Below, in pieces: positions 26,401 to 35,530 of a stretch of 64,000 nucleotides of DNA. The notes under the pieces were generated by a model. That model was not told the DNA's origin, ran no database searches, and was given only the letters and a program-made list of their open reading frames with translations. Position numbers and translations under genes: made by a program. Position 1 is the stretch's first letter. Each line of letters begins with the position of its first letter. Origin of the DNA: Mariniphaga sp041687255 (GTDB taxonomy: Bacteria; Bacteroidota; Bacteroidia; Bacteroidales; Prolixibacteraceae); contig JAWLCL010000003.1 of the NCBI GenBank assembly GCA_041687255.1, positions 372,001 to 436,000 on the forward strand, written 5' to 3'.

Positions 26401-28875
26401 ATGAAGACAAAATTATTTTGGTGGTTAGCCGGAGCTTTTATATTGACATGCTTCGATTTGTTTGCCGAAAATAAAGCTGTACGCATCAATCAGTTAGGGT
26501 ATCTTCCGCAATCGGTGAAAGTGGCGGTATTTCTTTCGGATGAAAAGGTTAATGTTAAAAAATTTACTTTACATGAGTCGATAACCGATGAGGAAGTTTT
26601 TAGCGGCACTGTTGAAAACAAGAATGCTGAAAACTGGGGTATGGCTGTTGCCGGTCGTCTCGACTTTTCAAAATTCAACACTGAAGGAGGTTATTATGTG
26701 AAGGTGGGAGATGTGAAATCACCGAAATTCAGGATTCACAACGATGTTTATGAGGGTACGGCTGATTTTCTTTTGAATTATCTCAGGCAACAGCGTTGCG
26801 GCTATAATCCTTATTTAAAAGATTCGTGCCATCTTCATGACGGCATTATTGTAGATCATCCGAGACGTACGGGAGCGTTTGTCGATGTAACCGGAGGCTG
26901 GCACGATGCAACAGATTACCTTCAATACTCTACAACATCGGTCAATACAGTTTTTCAGATGATGTTTGCGTATGAAAATTTTCCTGAAGTGTTTGGGGAT
27001 AAGTATGATGCCCGGGGGCATGCCGGTGCTAATGATGTTCCCGACATTCTGGATGAGATTAAATGGGGATTGCAGTGGATGTTGAAGATGAACCCCTCGC
27101 CGGGGGAAATGTATAACCAGATTGCCGACGATCGTGACCATATTGGGTTCAGGTTGCCGGTTGATGATCCGGCGGATTATGGTTTGGGGAAATACCGGCC
27201 AGTTTATTACGTTACCGGAAAGCCACAGGGACTTGCTGAATATAAAAATACTTCCACAGGGGTTTCTTCCATTGCCGGTAAGTTTTCTTCAGGGTTTGCC
27301 ATGGCGGCACGTCTTTTTGAAGACAGCGATACTGAGTTTGCAGACCTGCTCAGGCAAAAAGCCTTGGGTGCCTGGACGTTTGCCTTATCCGATACCGGGT
27401 ACACACAAACTGCCTGCAATGTATCGCCCTATTATTATGAGGAAAGCAATTTTGCCGATGATCTGGAGCTGGCCGCTATCCAGCTTTACCGCTTAACCGG
27501 TGAGGAACGCTATTTAAAAGAAGCCTCCTACTGGGGAGAGCAGGAACCTGTTACTCCATGGATGGAAAAAGGGGAGGCCAGGCATTATCAGTATTACCCG
27601 TTTATAAACCTGGGGCACAATTTTCTTGCAAAAGAAAAGAAGGATAAGTTTGCAGGGTATTATGCCATTGGACTAAATCATCTTTTCGAACGGGGAAAGG
27701 ATGATCCTTTTTTTAACGGTATACCATTTATATGGTGCTCAAATAACCTGGTGGCAGCAGCTATAACTCAGGCAAGGCTTTACCATATGCAAACCGGCGA
27801 AACACGATTCCTGGAAATGGAGGCTGCACTGCGAGACTGGCTGTTTGGATGCAACCCCTGGGGCACTGCTATGATTTGTGGTTTGCCCGGTGTGGACGAC
27901 TCACCATCGCTTCCTCATTCTTCATATACCGTCCTGCAAGGCGTTAATACCTACGGAGGACTGGTAGATGGCCCCGTTTACAGTTCTATATATAACAGCC
28001 TTATAGGTATTAAACTGACCGGGGAGGATGAATATGCTGCCTGGAACAATGGTAAAGCAGTGTATCACGATGATATCGGAGATTATTCCACAAATGAACC
28101 TACCATGGATGGGACGGCAAGCCTAAGCTTTTACCTGGCTTTTCTTGAAAACAATGGGGGCCGGGAAAAAACCGGGAATCTTCGGGTAAAGGATGAACAT
28201 GGCGCCATTGTCAGGTTCAATCCGTCTGAAAAAAACATTTACCTGGCATTTACTGCCGATTCTCTTTTTGAGGGAGGTGCTCACATTCTCAATGTGCTGG
28301 AGAAGAAAAACATAAAAGGTTCTTTCTTTTTAACCGGGAATTTCCTCCGAAACAGGGAGTTTGAGGAAACTGTAAAAAGAATAAAGAAGCAGGGGCATTA
28401 TATAGGTATTCATTCCGATCTACATTTGCTTTACTGCGATTGGGAAAACAGGGATTCAACACTTATTACTTATTCAGAATTTGAAACCGACATCCTGAAT
28501 AATTTCAGGGAACTGAAAAAGTTTGGGATACCTCCCGGGGAAGCCCGGTTTTTCATGCCGCCTTATGAATGGTACAATCGGGAGGTTGTAGGCTGGAGCC
28601 GGAAACTTGGACTGGAAACTGTAAATTTTACGCCCGGAACCGGTACAAATGCCGATTATACTACTCCCGGTATGGAGAATTACAAAACTTCTGTAAAAAT
28701 ATATGCTAATCTGTTGAATTTTGAAAAAAACAATCCTTCCGGATTGAATGGAGCTGTTCTGCTAATTCATCCGGGAACTGTGCCGGAGCGGGAAGATAAA
28801 TTTTACCGTATTTTGGAAGATATGATCAGGCACTTTTCTTCAAGGGGATATGAATTTAAATCATTAAATCAGTGA
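26401..28875 (+). CDS. GH9 glycoside hydrolase fused to a polysaccharide deacetylase-like domain
   Basis: 824 aa from the ATG at 26401; an upstream TTG at 26353 is in frame but less likely. Signal peptide about 1-22. An N-terminal cellulase-type Ig domain (about 25-110, VRINQLGYLPQSVKVAV) is followed by a GH9 catalytic domain (about 115-585). Asp169 and Asp172 lie in GGWHDATDYLQY, and acid Glu566 in STNEPTMDGTASL. Residues about 600-820 form a NodB-type deacetylase: LAFTADSLFEGG (Asp620), HSDLH (His671, His675), RFFMPPYEWYN and VLLIHPG. Motif 1 lacks the canonical TFDDG second Asp. GH9 includes cellulases and exo-glucosaminidases, so a chitosan-like or peptidoglycan glycan substrate is possible. 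It sits between the SpoIID and AmpG-like genes. Confidence 0.88.
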   Translation: MKTKLFWWLAGAFILTCFDLFAENKAVRINQLGYLPQSVKVAVFLSDEKVNVKKFTLHESITDEEVFSGTVENKNAENWGMAVAGRLDFSKFNTEGGYYVKVGDVKSPKFRIHNDVYEGTADFLLNYLRQQRCGYNPYLKDSCHLHDGIIVDHPRRTGAFVDVTGGWHDATDYLQYSTTSVNTVFQMMFAYENFPEVFGDKYDARGHAGANDVPDILDEIKWGLQWMLKMNPSPGEMYNQIADDRDHIGFRLPVDDPADYGLGKYRPVYYVTGKPQGLAEYKNTSTGVSSIAGKFSSGFAMAARLFEDSDTEFADLLRQKALGAWTFALSDTGYTQTACNVSPYYYEESNFADDLELAAIQLYRLTGEERYLKEASYWGEQEPVTPWMEKGEARHYQYYPFINLGHNFLAKEKKDKFAGYYAIGLNHLFERGKDDPFFNGIPFIWCSNNLVAAAITQARLYHMQTGETRFLEMEAALRDWLFGCNPWGTAMICGLPGVDDSPSLPHSSYTVLQGVNTYGGLVDGPVYSSIYNSLIGIKLTGEDEYAAWNNGKAVYHDDIGDYSTNEPTMDGTASLSFYLAFLENNGGREKTGNLRVKDEHGAIVRFNPSEKNIYLAFTADSLFEGGAHILNVLEKKNIKGSFFLTGNFLRNREFEETVKRIKKQGHYIGIHSDLHLLYCDWENRDSTLITYSEFETDILNNFRELKKFGIPPGEARFFMPPYEWYNREVVGWSRKLGLETVNFTPGTGTNADYTTPGMENYKTSVKIYANLLNFEKNNPSGLNGAVLLIHPGTVPEREDKFYRILEDMIRHFSSRGYEFKSLNQ

Positions 28876-28877
28876 CT

Positions 28878-30167
28878 ATGCCGAAAGCTACGAAGCGGAA
28901 TCCATGGCTTTGGATACCATCGTTATACTTTGCCGAAGGATTACCTTATGTTTTTGTAATGACTGTTTCGGTTATCATGTACAAACGGCTTGATATTTCG
29001 AATACCGACATTGCTCTTTATACGAGCTGGCTTTATTTGCCATGGGTAATAAAACCCCTTTGGAGCCCTATAGTGGATATTTTGAAAACCAAAAGGTATT
29101 GGATAGTGGTAATGCAGCTTATTGTTGGAGCTGCATTGGCCGGCATTGCCTTTACCCTGCCGGGTGATAAGTTTTTCCAGTATACCATTGCCTTTTTCTG
29201 GCTGCTGGCCTTCAGCTCGGCAACACACGATATTGCTGCCGATGGTTTTTACATGTTAGGACTTTCGAGCCACGATCAGGCATTTTTTGTAGGGATACGA
29301 AATACATTTTATCGTTTTGCAATGCTGGCCGGGCAGGGCCCGCTTGTAATTCTGGCCGGGCAGATGGAACAGATTTCAGGACAAAACATACAGTGGGCCT
29401 GGAGCATTACCTTCTATATATTTGCTGCTTTGTTCATCGCTTTTTTCATCTGGCATTTCTTTATTCTGCCACATCCTGTTTCCGATGTGCGGAGGGAGTC
29501 GAAATCGGTAAAGCAAGTGTTCCGCGACTTTATCCATACGTTTGTAACCTTTTTCAAAAAAGAGGGTATTGTCCTGTCGCTGGTTTTTATCCTTGTGTTC
29601 CGTCTTGGGGAGGCACAACTTGTAAAACTGGCTTCTCCTTTTCTGCTCGATGACCCTGAAGCAGGAGGCCTCGGACTTTCAACCAGCAACATCGGGTTTA
29701 TATACGGTACTGCAGGAATAATAGCTCTCACTCTGGGTGGTATTGCGGGTGGTGTTCTGGTTTCGCGCAATGGTCTCAGGCATTGGATGTTTCCTATGGT
29801 GGCAGCAATGAATCTGCCAAACCTGATGTATGTTTTTCTGGCATTTGTCCAACCTCAAAATCTTTGGATAGTAACCGGTTCGGTTGTAATCGAACAGTTT
29901 GGTTACGGTTTTGGCTTTACAGCATTTATGCTCTACATGATATATATTTCCGAAGGGCAGCATAAAACGGCTCATTATGCTTTATGCACCGGGTTTATGG
30001 CGCTTGGAATGATGCTGCCGGGGATGATTAGCGGATGGATACAGGAAATGATAGGATACCGCTATTTTTTCGTCTGGGTAATGATATGTACCATTCCGGG
30101 ATTTATTATTATCAACTATTTAAGATATGATCCTAAATTTGGAATGAAGAGTGAGCGGGAGAAGTAA
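28878..30167 (+). CDS. AmpG-like MFS permease
   Basis: 429 aa from the ATG at 28878, two bases after the preceding stop; a GTG at 28872 would overlap that gene. Twelve membrane helices are predicted. The N-terminal PSLYFAEGLPYVFVMTVSV and the motif SATHDIAADGFYML are characteristic of the AmpG/SLC33 branch of the major facilitator superfamily. Its best-known member imports GlcNAc-anhydroMurNAc peptides during cell-wall recycling. The context (SpoIID/LytB and GH9/deacetylase just upstream) supports uptake of amino-sugar-containing saccharides. The exact substrate cannot be read from the sequence. Confidence 0.87.
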   Translation: MPKATKRNPWLWIPSLYFAEGLPYVFVMTVSVIMYKRLDISNTDIALYTSWLYLPWVIKPLWSPIVDILKTKRYWIVVMQLIVGAALAGIAFTLPGDKFFQYTIAFFWLLAFSSATHDIAADGFYMLGLSSHDQAFFVGIRNTFYRFAMLAGQGPLVILAGQMEQISGQNIQWAWSITFYIFAALFIAFFIWHFFILPHPVSDVRRESKSVKQVFRDFIHTFVTFFKKEGIVLSLVFILVFRLGEAQLVKLASPFLLDDPEAGGLGLSTSNIGFIYGTAGIIALTLGGIAGGVLVSRNGLRHWMFPMVAAMNLPNLMYVFLAFVQPQNLWIVTGSVVIEQFGYGFGFTAFMLYMIYISEGQHKTAHYALCTGFMALGMMLPGMISGWIQEMIGYRYFFVWVMICTIPGFIIINYLRYDPKFGMKSEREK

Positions 30168-30294
30168 TTGCTGTTAAAAATTAAGTGAAAATGGCTGGTG
30201 GTTTTGTTTTGAGTAGCCTTTGATAAAAGTTGTTCATTATTTCATCTCATCAGGTGATGCGACAATGCATGTTTTCATATTTGCCTGCAGGTTT

Positions 30295-30975
30295 TTATAA
30301 AAGCTTTGTACCAATCACAATTTCGACGGGTAACCCAAACAAGTGCACTGTTTTTGTTTGGTTTATTTCAAACCCATTTTGTTGCAGGGATTGTTCAACA
30401 AAGATCGGCCTGCAGTCTATGAAGCGGGGATATCTGTTATGTAACCACTCATACATTTTAATCAATTTCCGATTTCCTTTTTTTTTCGAAAGGCTGATAA
30501 CACCAATCTTTCCATCAGGTTTCAGAACTCTCCGGGTTTCATACAAAACTGTTGGTATTTCGGGAGTATCGAATAACTCGAGGGTAAAACTCATAAAAAC
30601 GCTATCGAATTTGTTATCTCTAAATTGCATTTTCATGGCATCACCGCAATATAAATCAACCCGGTCAATCAATCCGGCATTCTTTAATCGCTTTCTGCTG
30701 ACATCAACCATTCCTGAAGAGATATCGATGCCATAAACTTTACCAACATGTCCCACTTTTTCAGCCATTTTTTTTAAGCACCTGCCTGTTCCGGAACCAA
30801 TCTCCAGAACGATCTCATCCTGCATGATATCAAGCATCTTTAATGCCTTATATTCATATTTTTTTTCGAAAATACCGGCAACCCAATCATAAAATCTGCT
30901 CATTTTATCGTAAGTCGCTTTTGCGTCGGCTTTACTTCGCTTTACCCTTGTTATTTCACTATTTAATGTGCTCAT
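30295..30975 (-). CDS. Class I SAM-dependent methyltransferase
   Basis: 226 aa. Rossmann-type methyltransferase with motif I VLEIGSGTGRCLKKM, motif II region KVYGIDISSGMVDVSRKR and the post-II segment DAMKMQFRDNKFDSVFMSF. The N-terminal SKADAKATYDKMSRFYDWVAG resembles UbiE/MenG-type enzymes and phospholipid methyltransferases, so the substrate may be a quinone precursor or a lipid. It stands alone with gaps of over 100 bp on either side and no partner genes. Confidence 0.85.
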   Translation of the reverse strand: MSTLNSEITRVKRSKADAKATYDKMSRFYDWVAGIFEKKYEYKALKMLDIMQDEIVLEIGSGTGRCLKKMAEKVGHVGKVYGIDISSGMVDVSRKRLKNAGLIDRVDLYCGDAMKMQFRDNKFDSVFMSFTLELFDTPEIPTVLYETRRVLKPDGKIGVISLSKKKGNRKLIKMYEWLHNRYPRFIDCRPIFVEQSLQQNGFEINQTKTVHLFGLPVEIVIGTKLL

Positions 30976-31344
30976 TTTGATTTATCTTATAATGATAGAT
31001 ACTGAAAGGAAAAGATTTAGTTTCATGCGATTAAAAATGGTTACCTTCAAATTTCGATTATGGAAATTGCATGTCCCGAAAGTTCTCCGGGTAATCTTCA
31101 ACTGTTGATGCGTCATCTTGCTCATGCTCGTTTCATATTAAAGCTGAAGGTCGATCTATCCGTTTTATTCCTCAGGAATTCATTAAATTTAGAGGGCATT
31201 TTAAGGTTTCACTTCAATTTAGTTCCTAATTAAACTCTACTGTCAGGAATTTTACTTTAGTGAGAAGCTAACTTTATAATCATTCTGAAGCCGGGTAGTG
31301 GTAGAATATAATTTTTCCGGGCACTAATACATAAAAGGAACGAC
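30976..31344. other. Intergenic region without a recognised gene
   Basis: 369 bp between the methyltransferase start and the DUF2752 gene. No frame shows coding character, and I see no RNA gene, terminator or long repeat. It must contain the methyltransferase promoter at its left end. Confidence 0.5.
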
Positions 31345-31743
31345 TTATTCCGGTGCCAGTTCTGTTAACGGGTACCAGGGGAGGTTGCGCAATATCCAGT
31401 AAAGCATGATGAGACCAAAAATAATCCAGGGAGTGCTTTTCAGGTAAAAGATATTTGGCAGATTTAAGTGAAACTTTTTATTCAGAGGTGGGTGAATGTA
31501 GTGGTAACCAATGGCTAAAAAAGCCGGTATAAAAAGCATGTTGTTGCTAACAACTCCTTCCAGGTTTAAGTGAAGCATACTGTGTATTGCCCTTTGCGAA
31601 CCGCAGCCGGGGCAGTATAAGCCTGTTGCAGAATAAAAGATACAGGGGGGGAAAACATCCGATTCACCCGGCTGCAGCAAATAATACAAAACTGCCAGCA
31701 AAGGAATACCAATAATAACCCCCCATTTAACAAACTTTGCCAT
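31345..31743 (-). CDS. DUF2752 membrane protein
   Basis: 132 aa with three predicted membrane helices (GVIIGIPLLAVLYYLL, NNMLFIPAFLAIGYHYI, PWIIFGLIMLYWILR). The family motif FYSATGLYCPGCGSQRA, a CPxCG-x-x-R element, is present, and the Cys pair suggests metal binding or a redox role. The function is unknown. It lies 3 bp downstream of the CD225-like gene in a two-gene unit; this pairing recurs in Bacteroidota. Confidence 0.85.
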   Translation of the reverse strand: MAKFVKWGVIIGIPLLAVLYYLLQPGESDVFPPCIFYSATGLYCPGCGSQRAIHSMLHLNLEGVVSNNMLFIPAFLAIGYHYIHPPLNKKFHLNLPNIFYLKSTPWIIFGLIMLYWILRNLPWYPLTELAPE

Positions 31744-31746
31744 GGT

Positions 31747-32064
31747 TTAACCCCACGATTCAAAGGCTTCTATGCCGATGCTTCCCACAGCGCCAAGGAA
31801 GACTAGCAACGACCAGATAATACCTCCGACAATACCAACACCAAGAGCTATCAAAGCCCAAAGCCTTGCATTTTTGCTTGTGAGTCTGGCTCCTTCATAA
31901 TCACCGGTTTGCCATTTTGAATTTACCTGTGCTGCATATACTATGGACACGATTCCTAAGGGTAAGCAACAAAAAATTGTAACCAGGATTGACCATATCA
32001 AATAATTGGGGGGTGGTGGCTCTTGTGCAGCCGGTTGCCTTTGTTCCGGATATTCATTCATCAT
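31747..32064 (-). CDS. CD225/dispanin-like small membrane protein
   Basis: 105 aa. A Pro- and Gln-rich N-terminus (about 1-24) precedes two membrane segments. The first holds the family core ILVTIFCCLPLGIVSIVYAA followed by VNSKWQTGDYEGARLTSKNA, which matches the CD225 domain known from interferon-induced transmembrane proteins. The second is IALGVGIVGGIIWSLLVFL. The bacterial role is not established; membrane curvature or interaction with the downstream DUF2752 protein is possible. Start: two adjacent ATGs, the first chosen. Confidence 0.85.
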   Translation of the reverse strand: MMNEYPEQRQPAAQEPPPPNYLIWSILVTIFCCLPLGIVSIVYAAQVNSKWQTGDYEGARLTSKNARLWALIALGVGIVGGIIWSLLVFLGAVGSIGIEAFESWG

Positions 32065-32318
32065 TTAATGCTTTAAGTATTGACTATTTATTAGGTATAA
32101 ATTCAAATTTACTGCAATAAGTTCTAAAATGAAGCGTAAACGTTCCTGTTTTTAATAACAAATGATTAGTTTTTTTTTGTTTTAGTGTTTTTTATGTGCT
32201 CCATTTTACACATCCAGGAAATAAATTTCTTTGTTAATCTGCTGAAATAAAATAAGTTAATACTGCATTAAGCTAATTAACAAGTCGTTAACAAATTTCG
32301 AATTAAACTTATAAAAGA

Positions 32319-32326
32319 TAGTTTTG
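32319..32326 (+). promoter_or_regulatory. -7 box of the TonB-receptor gene
   Basis: TAGTTTTG is an exact match to TAnnTTTG, 39 bp before the preferred ATG at 32366. No TTG is seen at the ideal -33 distance. The upstream stretch 32065-32318 is very AT-rich and shows no gene. Confidence 0.45.
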
Positions 32327-32365
32327 TCTTAAAATGTGAACGACTAAATGGTGAAAGAAAGCAAG

Positions 32366-34834
32366 ATGAAAAAATTAAAATTACTTATAGCGGTTATCTT
32401 TTTTATGGGTTTGATTGTAAACCCTGCAATAAGAAGTTATGGCATGCCAACAGATGACGAAACAAAGCCAACCCGGGTTGTTGGGATTGTTATTGATGAA
32501 GCATCACAAGCGCCTCTTGAATTTGCCAATGTGGCAATTTACAGAGATTCGGATTCCACATTGGTTTCCGGTAGTATAACCAATGAAAATGGGCGCTTTG
32601 AGATTTCAGGGTTGGGCTATGGCGAGTTTTTTTTAGAGGCCAAGTTTATTGGATTTGAAGAGGTTAACGTAGATGATATAGTGATTGCTGAGGACAATTC
32701 GACGGTTGATTTGGGCAGGGTAGCAATCAGTCCTTCAGCAGTTGAAATTGGAGGTGTGGATGTAGTGGCCGATAAACCCCAGGTTGAGTTTAAACTTGAC
32801 AAAAAGGTAGTGAATGTAAGCCAGGTAATCAGCGCCATTGGAGGTACTGCTGTAGATGTTCTTGAAAATACCCCTTCTGTGCAGGTTGATATTGAAGGAA
32901 ATGTAAGTGTCAGGGGTTCTTCGAACTTCACTGTATTGATTGATGGACGGCCCAGTGTTCTGGATGGGAGTGAGGCTTTGCGCCAGATACCTTCTTCTGC
33001 GCTTGAATCTATAGAAATTATAACAAATCCATCGGCAAAATATGAACCCGATGGAATGGCGGGAATTATTAACCTGGTTACCAAAAAGAATTCATTAAAT
33101 GGATTTAGCGGCATTGTTAATGCATCAGTGGGGACCAGGGATAAGTACCGGGGAGATATTACCCTGAATTACCGCACCGAAAAGTTTAAATTTACTGTTG
33201 GAGCAGACTGGCGCGATGAAACGCGATATGGAAGCATGTCTTCCAGTCGTGAAACTTTTGAAAACGATACCTCCACTTATCTTCTTATTAACGGTTCACG
33301 CGATTTTGTGCGCAGCGGGCATAATTTTAAATCTGGTATTGAATGGTACCTGTCTGATAAAACCACTCTTTCATTATCGGGTGAACTGGGAGAAAGCAAA
33401 GGAACCAGTTTAGGCGGAGGAGAAACCCGTGAGTATACAGTTCCGGAAAGCAGTCGGATGTTTTCAGTTACTGAAGAGATCTCCGACAGGGTTAATGATT
33501 TTTACAGCGCCACGTTGAATTTTCAGCACAATTTCAATAATGAAGGCCATAAAATAGAGGCAATGGCCTTTTATTCATCAGAAGAGGGAAGCGACACTGA
33601 GGCGGAAGATGAGTTGGTTACAGATGATCAGTTTAACCCTACCGGAGAATATATAGAGCGGGTTTCGGCAATTGAGACCGAGGAGGAGGAAGAGTTGCGG
33701 TTTAAACTTGATTATACCTTTCCCTTCAGTGAAACAGGGAGACTGGAAGCCGGTGCCCTGAGCAGAATAGATAAGGAAATTGAAGGCCTTACCTTTGAAA
33801 TGTTCGATACTGAGACGAACACCTGGGAAGTTAATCCCGATTATACGAGTGTTACAGATTTTCGCCGCGATATTCATGCAGCTTATGCAACTTTCAGCAA
33901 TGCATTTGGAAACTTTGAATATATGGCCGGATTAAGGGGTGAACTTACCTTGAGAGAGATCAGAAACACGAACCAGGCGCAAGCTTCGGAACTTAACCGG
34001 TTCGATTTGTTTCCGACCTTTCACAGCTCCTATAAAATTGGTGAAAAAAATGAACTGATGGCCAGCTACAGCAGGCGCATCAATCGTCCAAACGGCAGGG
34101 ATCTGGATCCCAATCCAAACTACTATAACCGGTATACCATCCGAATTGGAAATCCGGACCTGGAACCAGAATACACCGACTCTTATGAAGTGGGAGCTTT
34201 GAAAAGATTTGGGCGCTCATACCTGTCACTTGATGCATTTCACCGGGTTACACGAAATAAAATTGACAGCTATCAAACGTTGGAAGATGGAATCTTTTAT
34301 CTGAGGTCGGGAAATTTTAATAAAGATTATTCTACCGGGCTGGAGCTTACAGGAAACATTAATGTTACTGACTGGTTGTTGGTGAATGCCACTGCTTCAA
34401 TGTATAACTACAGAATAACAGGTGAAATTAACGGGAACTCGGTTGATCGTGAAAGCACTAACTGGAATGGAAGGTTGAATACCACAGTGAAGTTTGCTGA
34501 AAATTCGCGGATGCAGATAAACGGTTTCTTCCGTGGACCTTCAGTTTCACCGCAAGGGGAAACAAAATCAATGATCTTTACGAATGTTTCGTACCGCCAT
34601 GAGTTTTTCGACAAGAAACTGTCGGCAACTGTTAGTGTACGCGACCCGCTGGGAACAGGAAAATTTGAACGGGAGTCGTATGGACCTGATTTCAACAGCT
34701 GGTTTCAGTGGAAACGCGAACCACGTGTTGTAATGCTTACCCTTAGCTACCGGATAAATAATTTCCGCTCGGAATCACGAAACGGCGATTATGGCGGAGA
34801 AGGTGGAATGGATGAGGGCGGCGGTGAATTTTAA
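32366..34834 (+). CDS. TonB-dependent receptor / outer membrane beta-barrel family protein
   Basis: 822 aa from the ATG at 32366 (an ATG at 32348 would add six residues). Signal peptide MKKLKLLIAVIFFMGLIV, then a carboxypeptidase-regulatory-like domain (about 30-115, VVGIVIDEASQAPLEFANVA), a plug domain (about 130-240, VLENTPSVQVDIEGNVSVRG and FTVLIDGRPS) and a 14-type outer membrane beta-barrel domain. The C-terminus ends in a Gly/Glu-rich tail after the last strand (VVMLTLSYRIN). No SusD partner is adjacent, so this is not a typical polysaccharide utilisation pair. It is more like the stand-alone receptors for peptides, metals or siderophores. Substrate unknown. Confidence 0.9.
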   Translation: MKKLKLLIAVIFFMGLIVNPAIRSYGMPTDDETKPTRVVGIVIDEASQAPLEFANVAIYRDSDSTLVSGSITNENGRFEISGLGYGEFFLEAKFIGFEEVNVDDIVIAEDNSTVDLGRVAISPSAVEIGGVDVVADKPQVEFKLDKKVVNVSQVISAIGGTAVDVLENTPSVQVDIEGNVSVRGSSNFTVLIDGRPSVLDGSEALRQIPSSALESIEIITNPSAKYEPDGMAGIINLVTKKNSLNGFSGIVNASVGTRDKYRGDITLNYRTEKFKFTVGADWRDETRYGSMSSSRETFENDTSTYLLINGSRDFVRSGHNFKSGIEWYLSDKTTLSLSGELGESKGTSLGGGETREYTVPESSRMFSVTEEISDRVNDFYSATLNFQHNFNNEGHKIEAMAFYSSEEGSDTEAEDELVTDDQFNPTGEYIERVSAIETEEEEELRFKLDYTFPFSETGRLEAGALSRIDKEIEGLTFEMFDTETNTWEVNPDYTSVTDFRRDIHAAYATFSNAFGNFEYMAGLRGELTLREIRNTNQAQASELNRFDLFPTFHSSYKIGEKNELMASYSRRINRPNGRDLDPNPNYYNRYTIRIGNPDLEPEYTDSYEVGALKRFGRSYLSLDAFHRVTRNKIDSYQTLEDGIFYLRSGNFNKDYSTGLELTGNINVTDWLLVNATASMYNYRITGEINGNSVDRESTNWNGRLNTTVKFAENSRMQINGFFRGPSVSPQGETKSMIFTNVSYRHEFFDKKLSATVSVRDPLGTGKFERESYGPDFNSWFQWKREPRVVMLTLSYRINNFRSESRNGDYGGEGGMDEGGGEF

Positions 34835-34846
34835 AATATAGTTTAA

Positions 34847-34876
34847 GGAAGCTGAATGCGTTATTGTTCAGCTTCC
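34847..34876. terminator. Hairpin shared by convergent gene ends
   Basis: GGAAGCTGAA (34847-34856) pairs perfectly with TTCAGCTTCC (34867-34876) around a 10-nt loop. The right arm covers the last codons of the 3D-domain gene. It can act as a terminator hairpin for both convergent genes, although no long T tract follows on either side. Confidence 0.5.
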
Positions 34877-35274
34877 CAGCTTATTGTTACTTTTTTTACG
34901 CCCCATTCAAGAGCTTCCTCAATATCGGTACCCATATAAATATCGATTTTCTTTTGCCAACGGCTATTCATTTTATCGAGAACAACATATTCTCCAGGAA
35001 GTCCTTCAATTTCCACTTTGCTGTTTTTTGTGAGACCCATTTCCAGCAAATCTCTTGAAACGGCTATACTCTTAACTTCCGGTTTTAGGATGTCGCCCCA
35101 GGCTGCTTCAAATGGAGTGTCATCAGTTTGTTCCGGAACTGAATTGTAGGCTGTGGCCAAAACATCAAGCGTTATGATCTCTTTTTTTGAATCTCCTGAT
35201 GTAAGCAAAATTTGCAATGACAGTAAAAATGACAAAAGCACAAAACTTTTTGTTTTTGAGTAAAAGTTCTTCAT
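34861..35274 (-). CDS. 3D-domain protein (exported)
   Basis: 137 aa. An N-terminal signal peptide (about 1-27, SFVLLSFLLSLQILLTSG) is followed by a 3D domain: LATAYNSVPEQTDDTP, AWGDILKPEVKSIAVSRDL and VVLDKMNSRWQKKIDIYMG. The 3D fold is shared with MltA-type lytic transglycosylases and barwin-like proteins; its conserved Asp residues are present (WGD, VLDKM, IDIYMG). A role in cell-wall glycan cleavage or binding is likely but unproven. A close paralogue lies at 60732-61220. The gene is convergent with the TonB-receptor gene. Confidence 0.85.
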   Translation of the reverse strand: MKNFYSKTKSFVLLSFLLSLQILLTSGDSKKEIITLDVLATAYNSVPEQTDDTPFEAAWGDILKPEVKSIAVSRDLLEMGLTKNSKVEIEGLPGEYVVLDKMNSRWQKKIDIYMGTDIEEALEWGVKKVTISWEAEQ

Positions 35275-35530
35275 AAAACATAAATTCGTTACTACTAAAT
35301 TATTTATGGCTTGTGCTTTAGCAGTTAAGGATAACTATCAGGTTAATAGTGAGAATTAATTAACAAAATGAAGCAATAAGTTGTTCAGGCAAGAGCGAAT
35401 GGGGGCTTATTATCAGTGGTTTATGTAAAAAGGTATAGGCAAAAGGTATGCAAAGTCAATATCTGATTCTACACATTTGCAAAAAATTCGTTGGGAGAAA
35501 AAACAGATCAGGGAGTAAAATTAGTGTGGA

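Noticed and set aside
30230..30736. Plus-strand open frame of 168 codons opposite the methyltransferase
   Set aside because: It is a shadow of a clear methyltransferase gene on the other strand with all SAM motifs.
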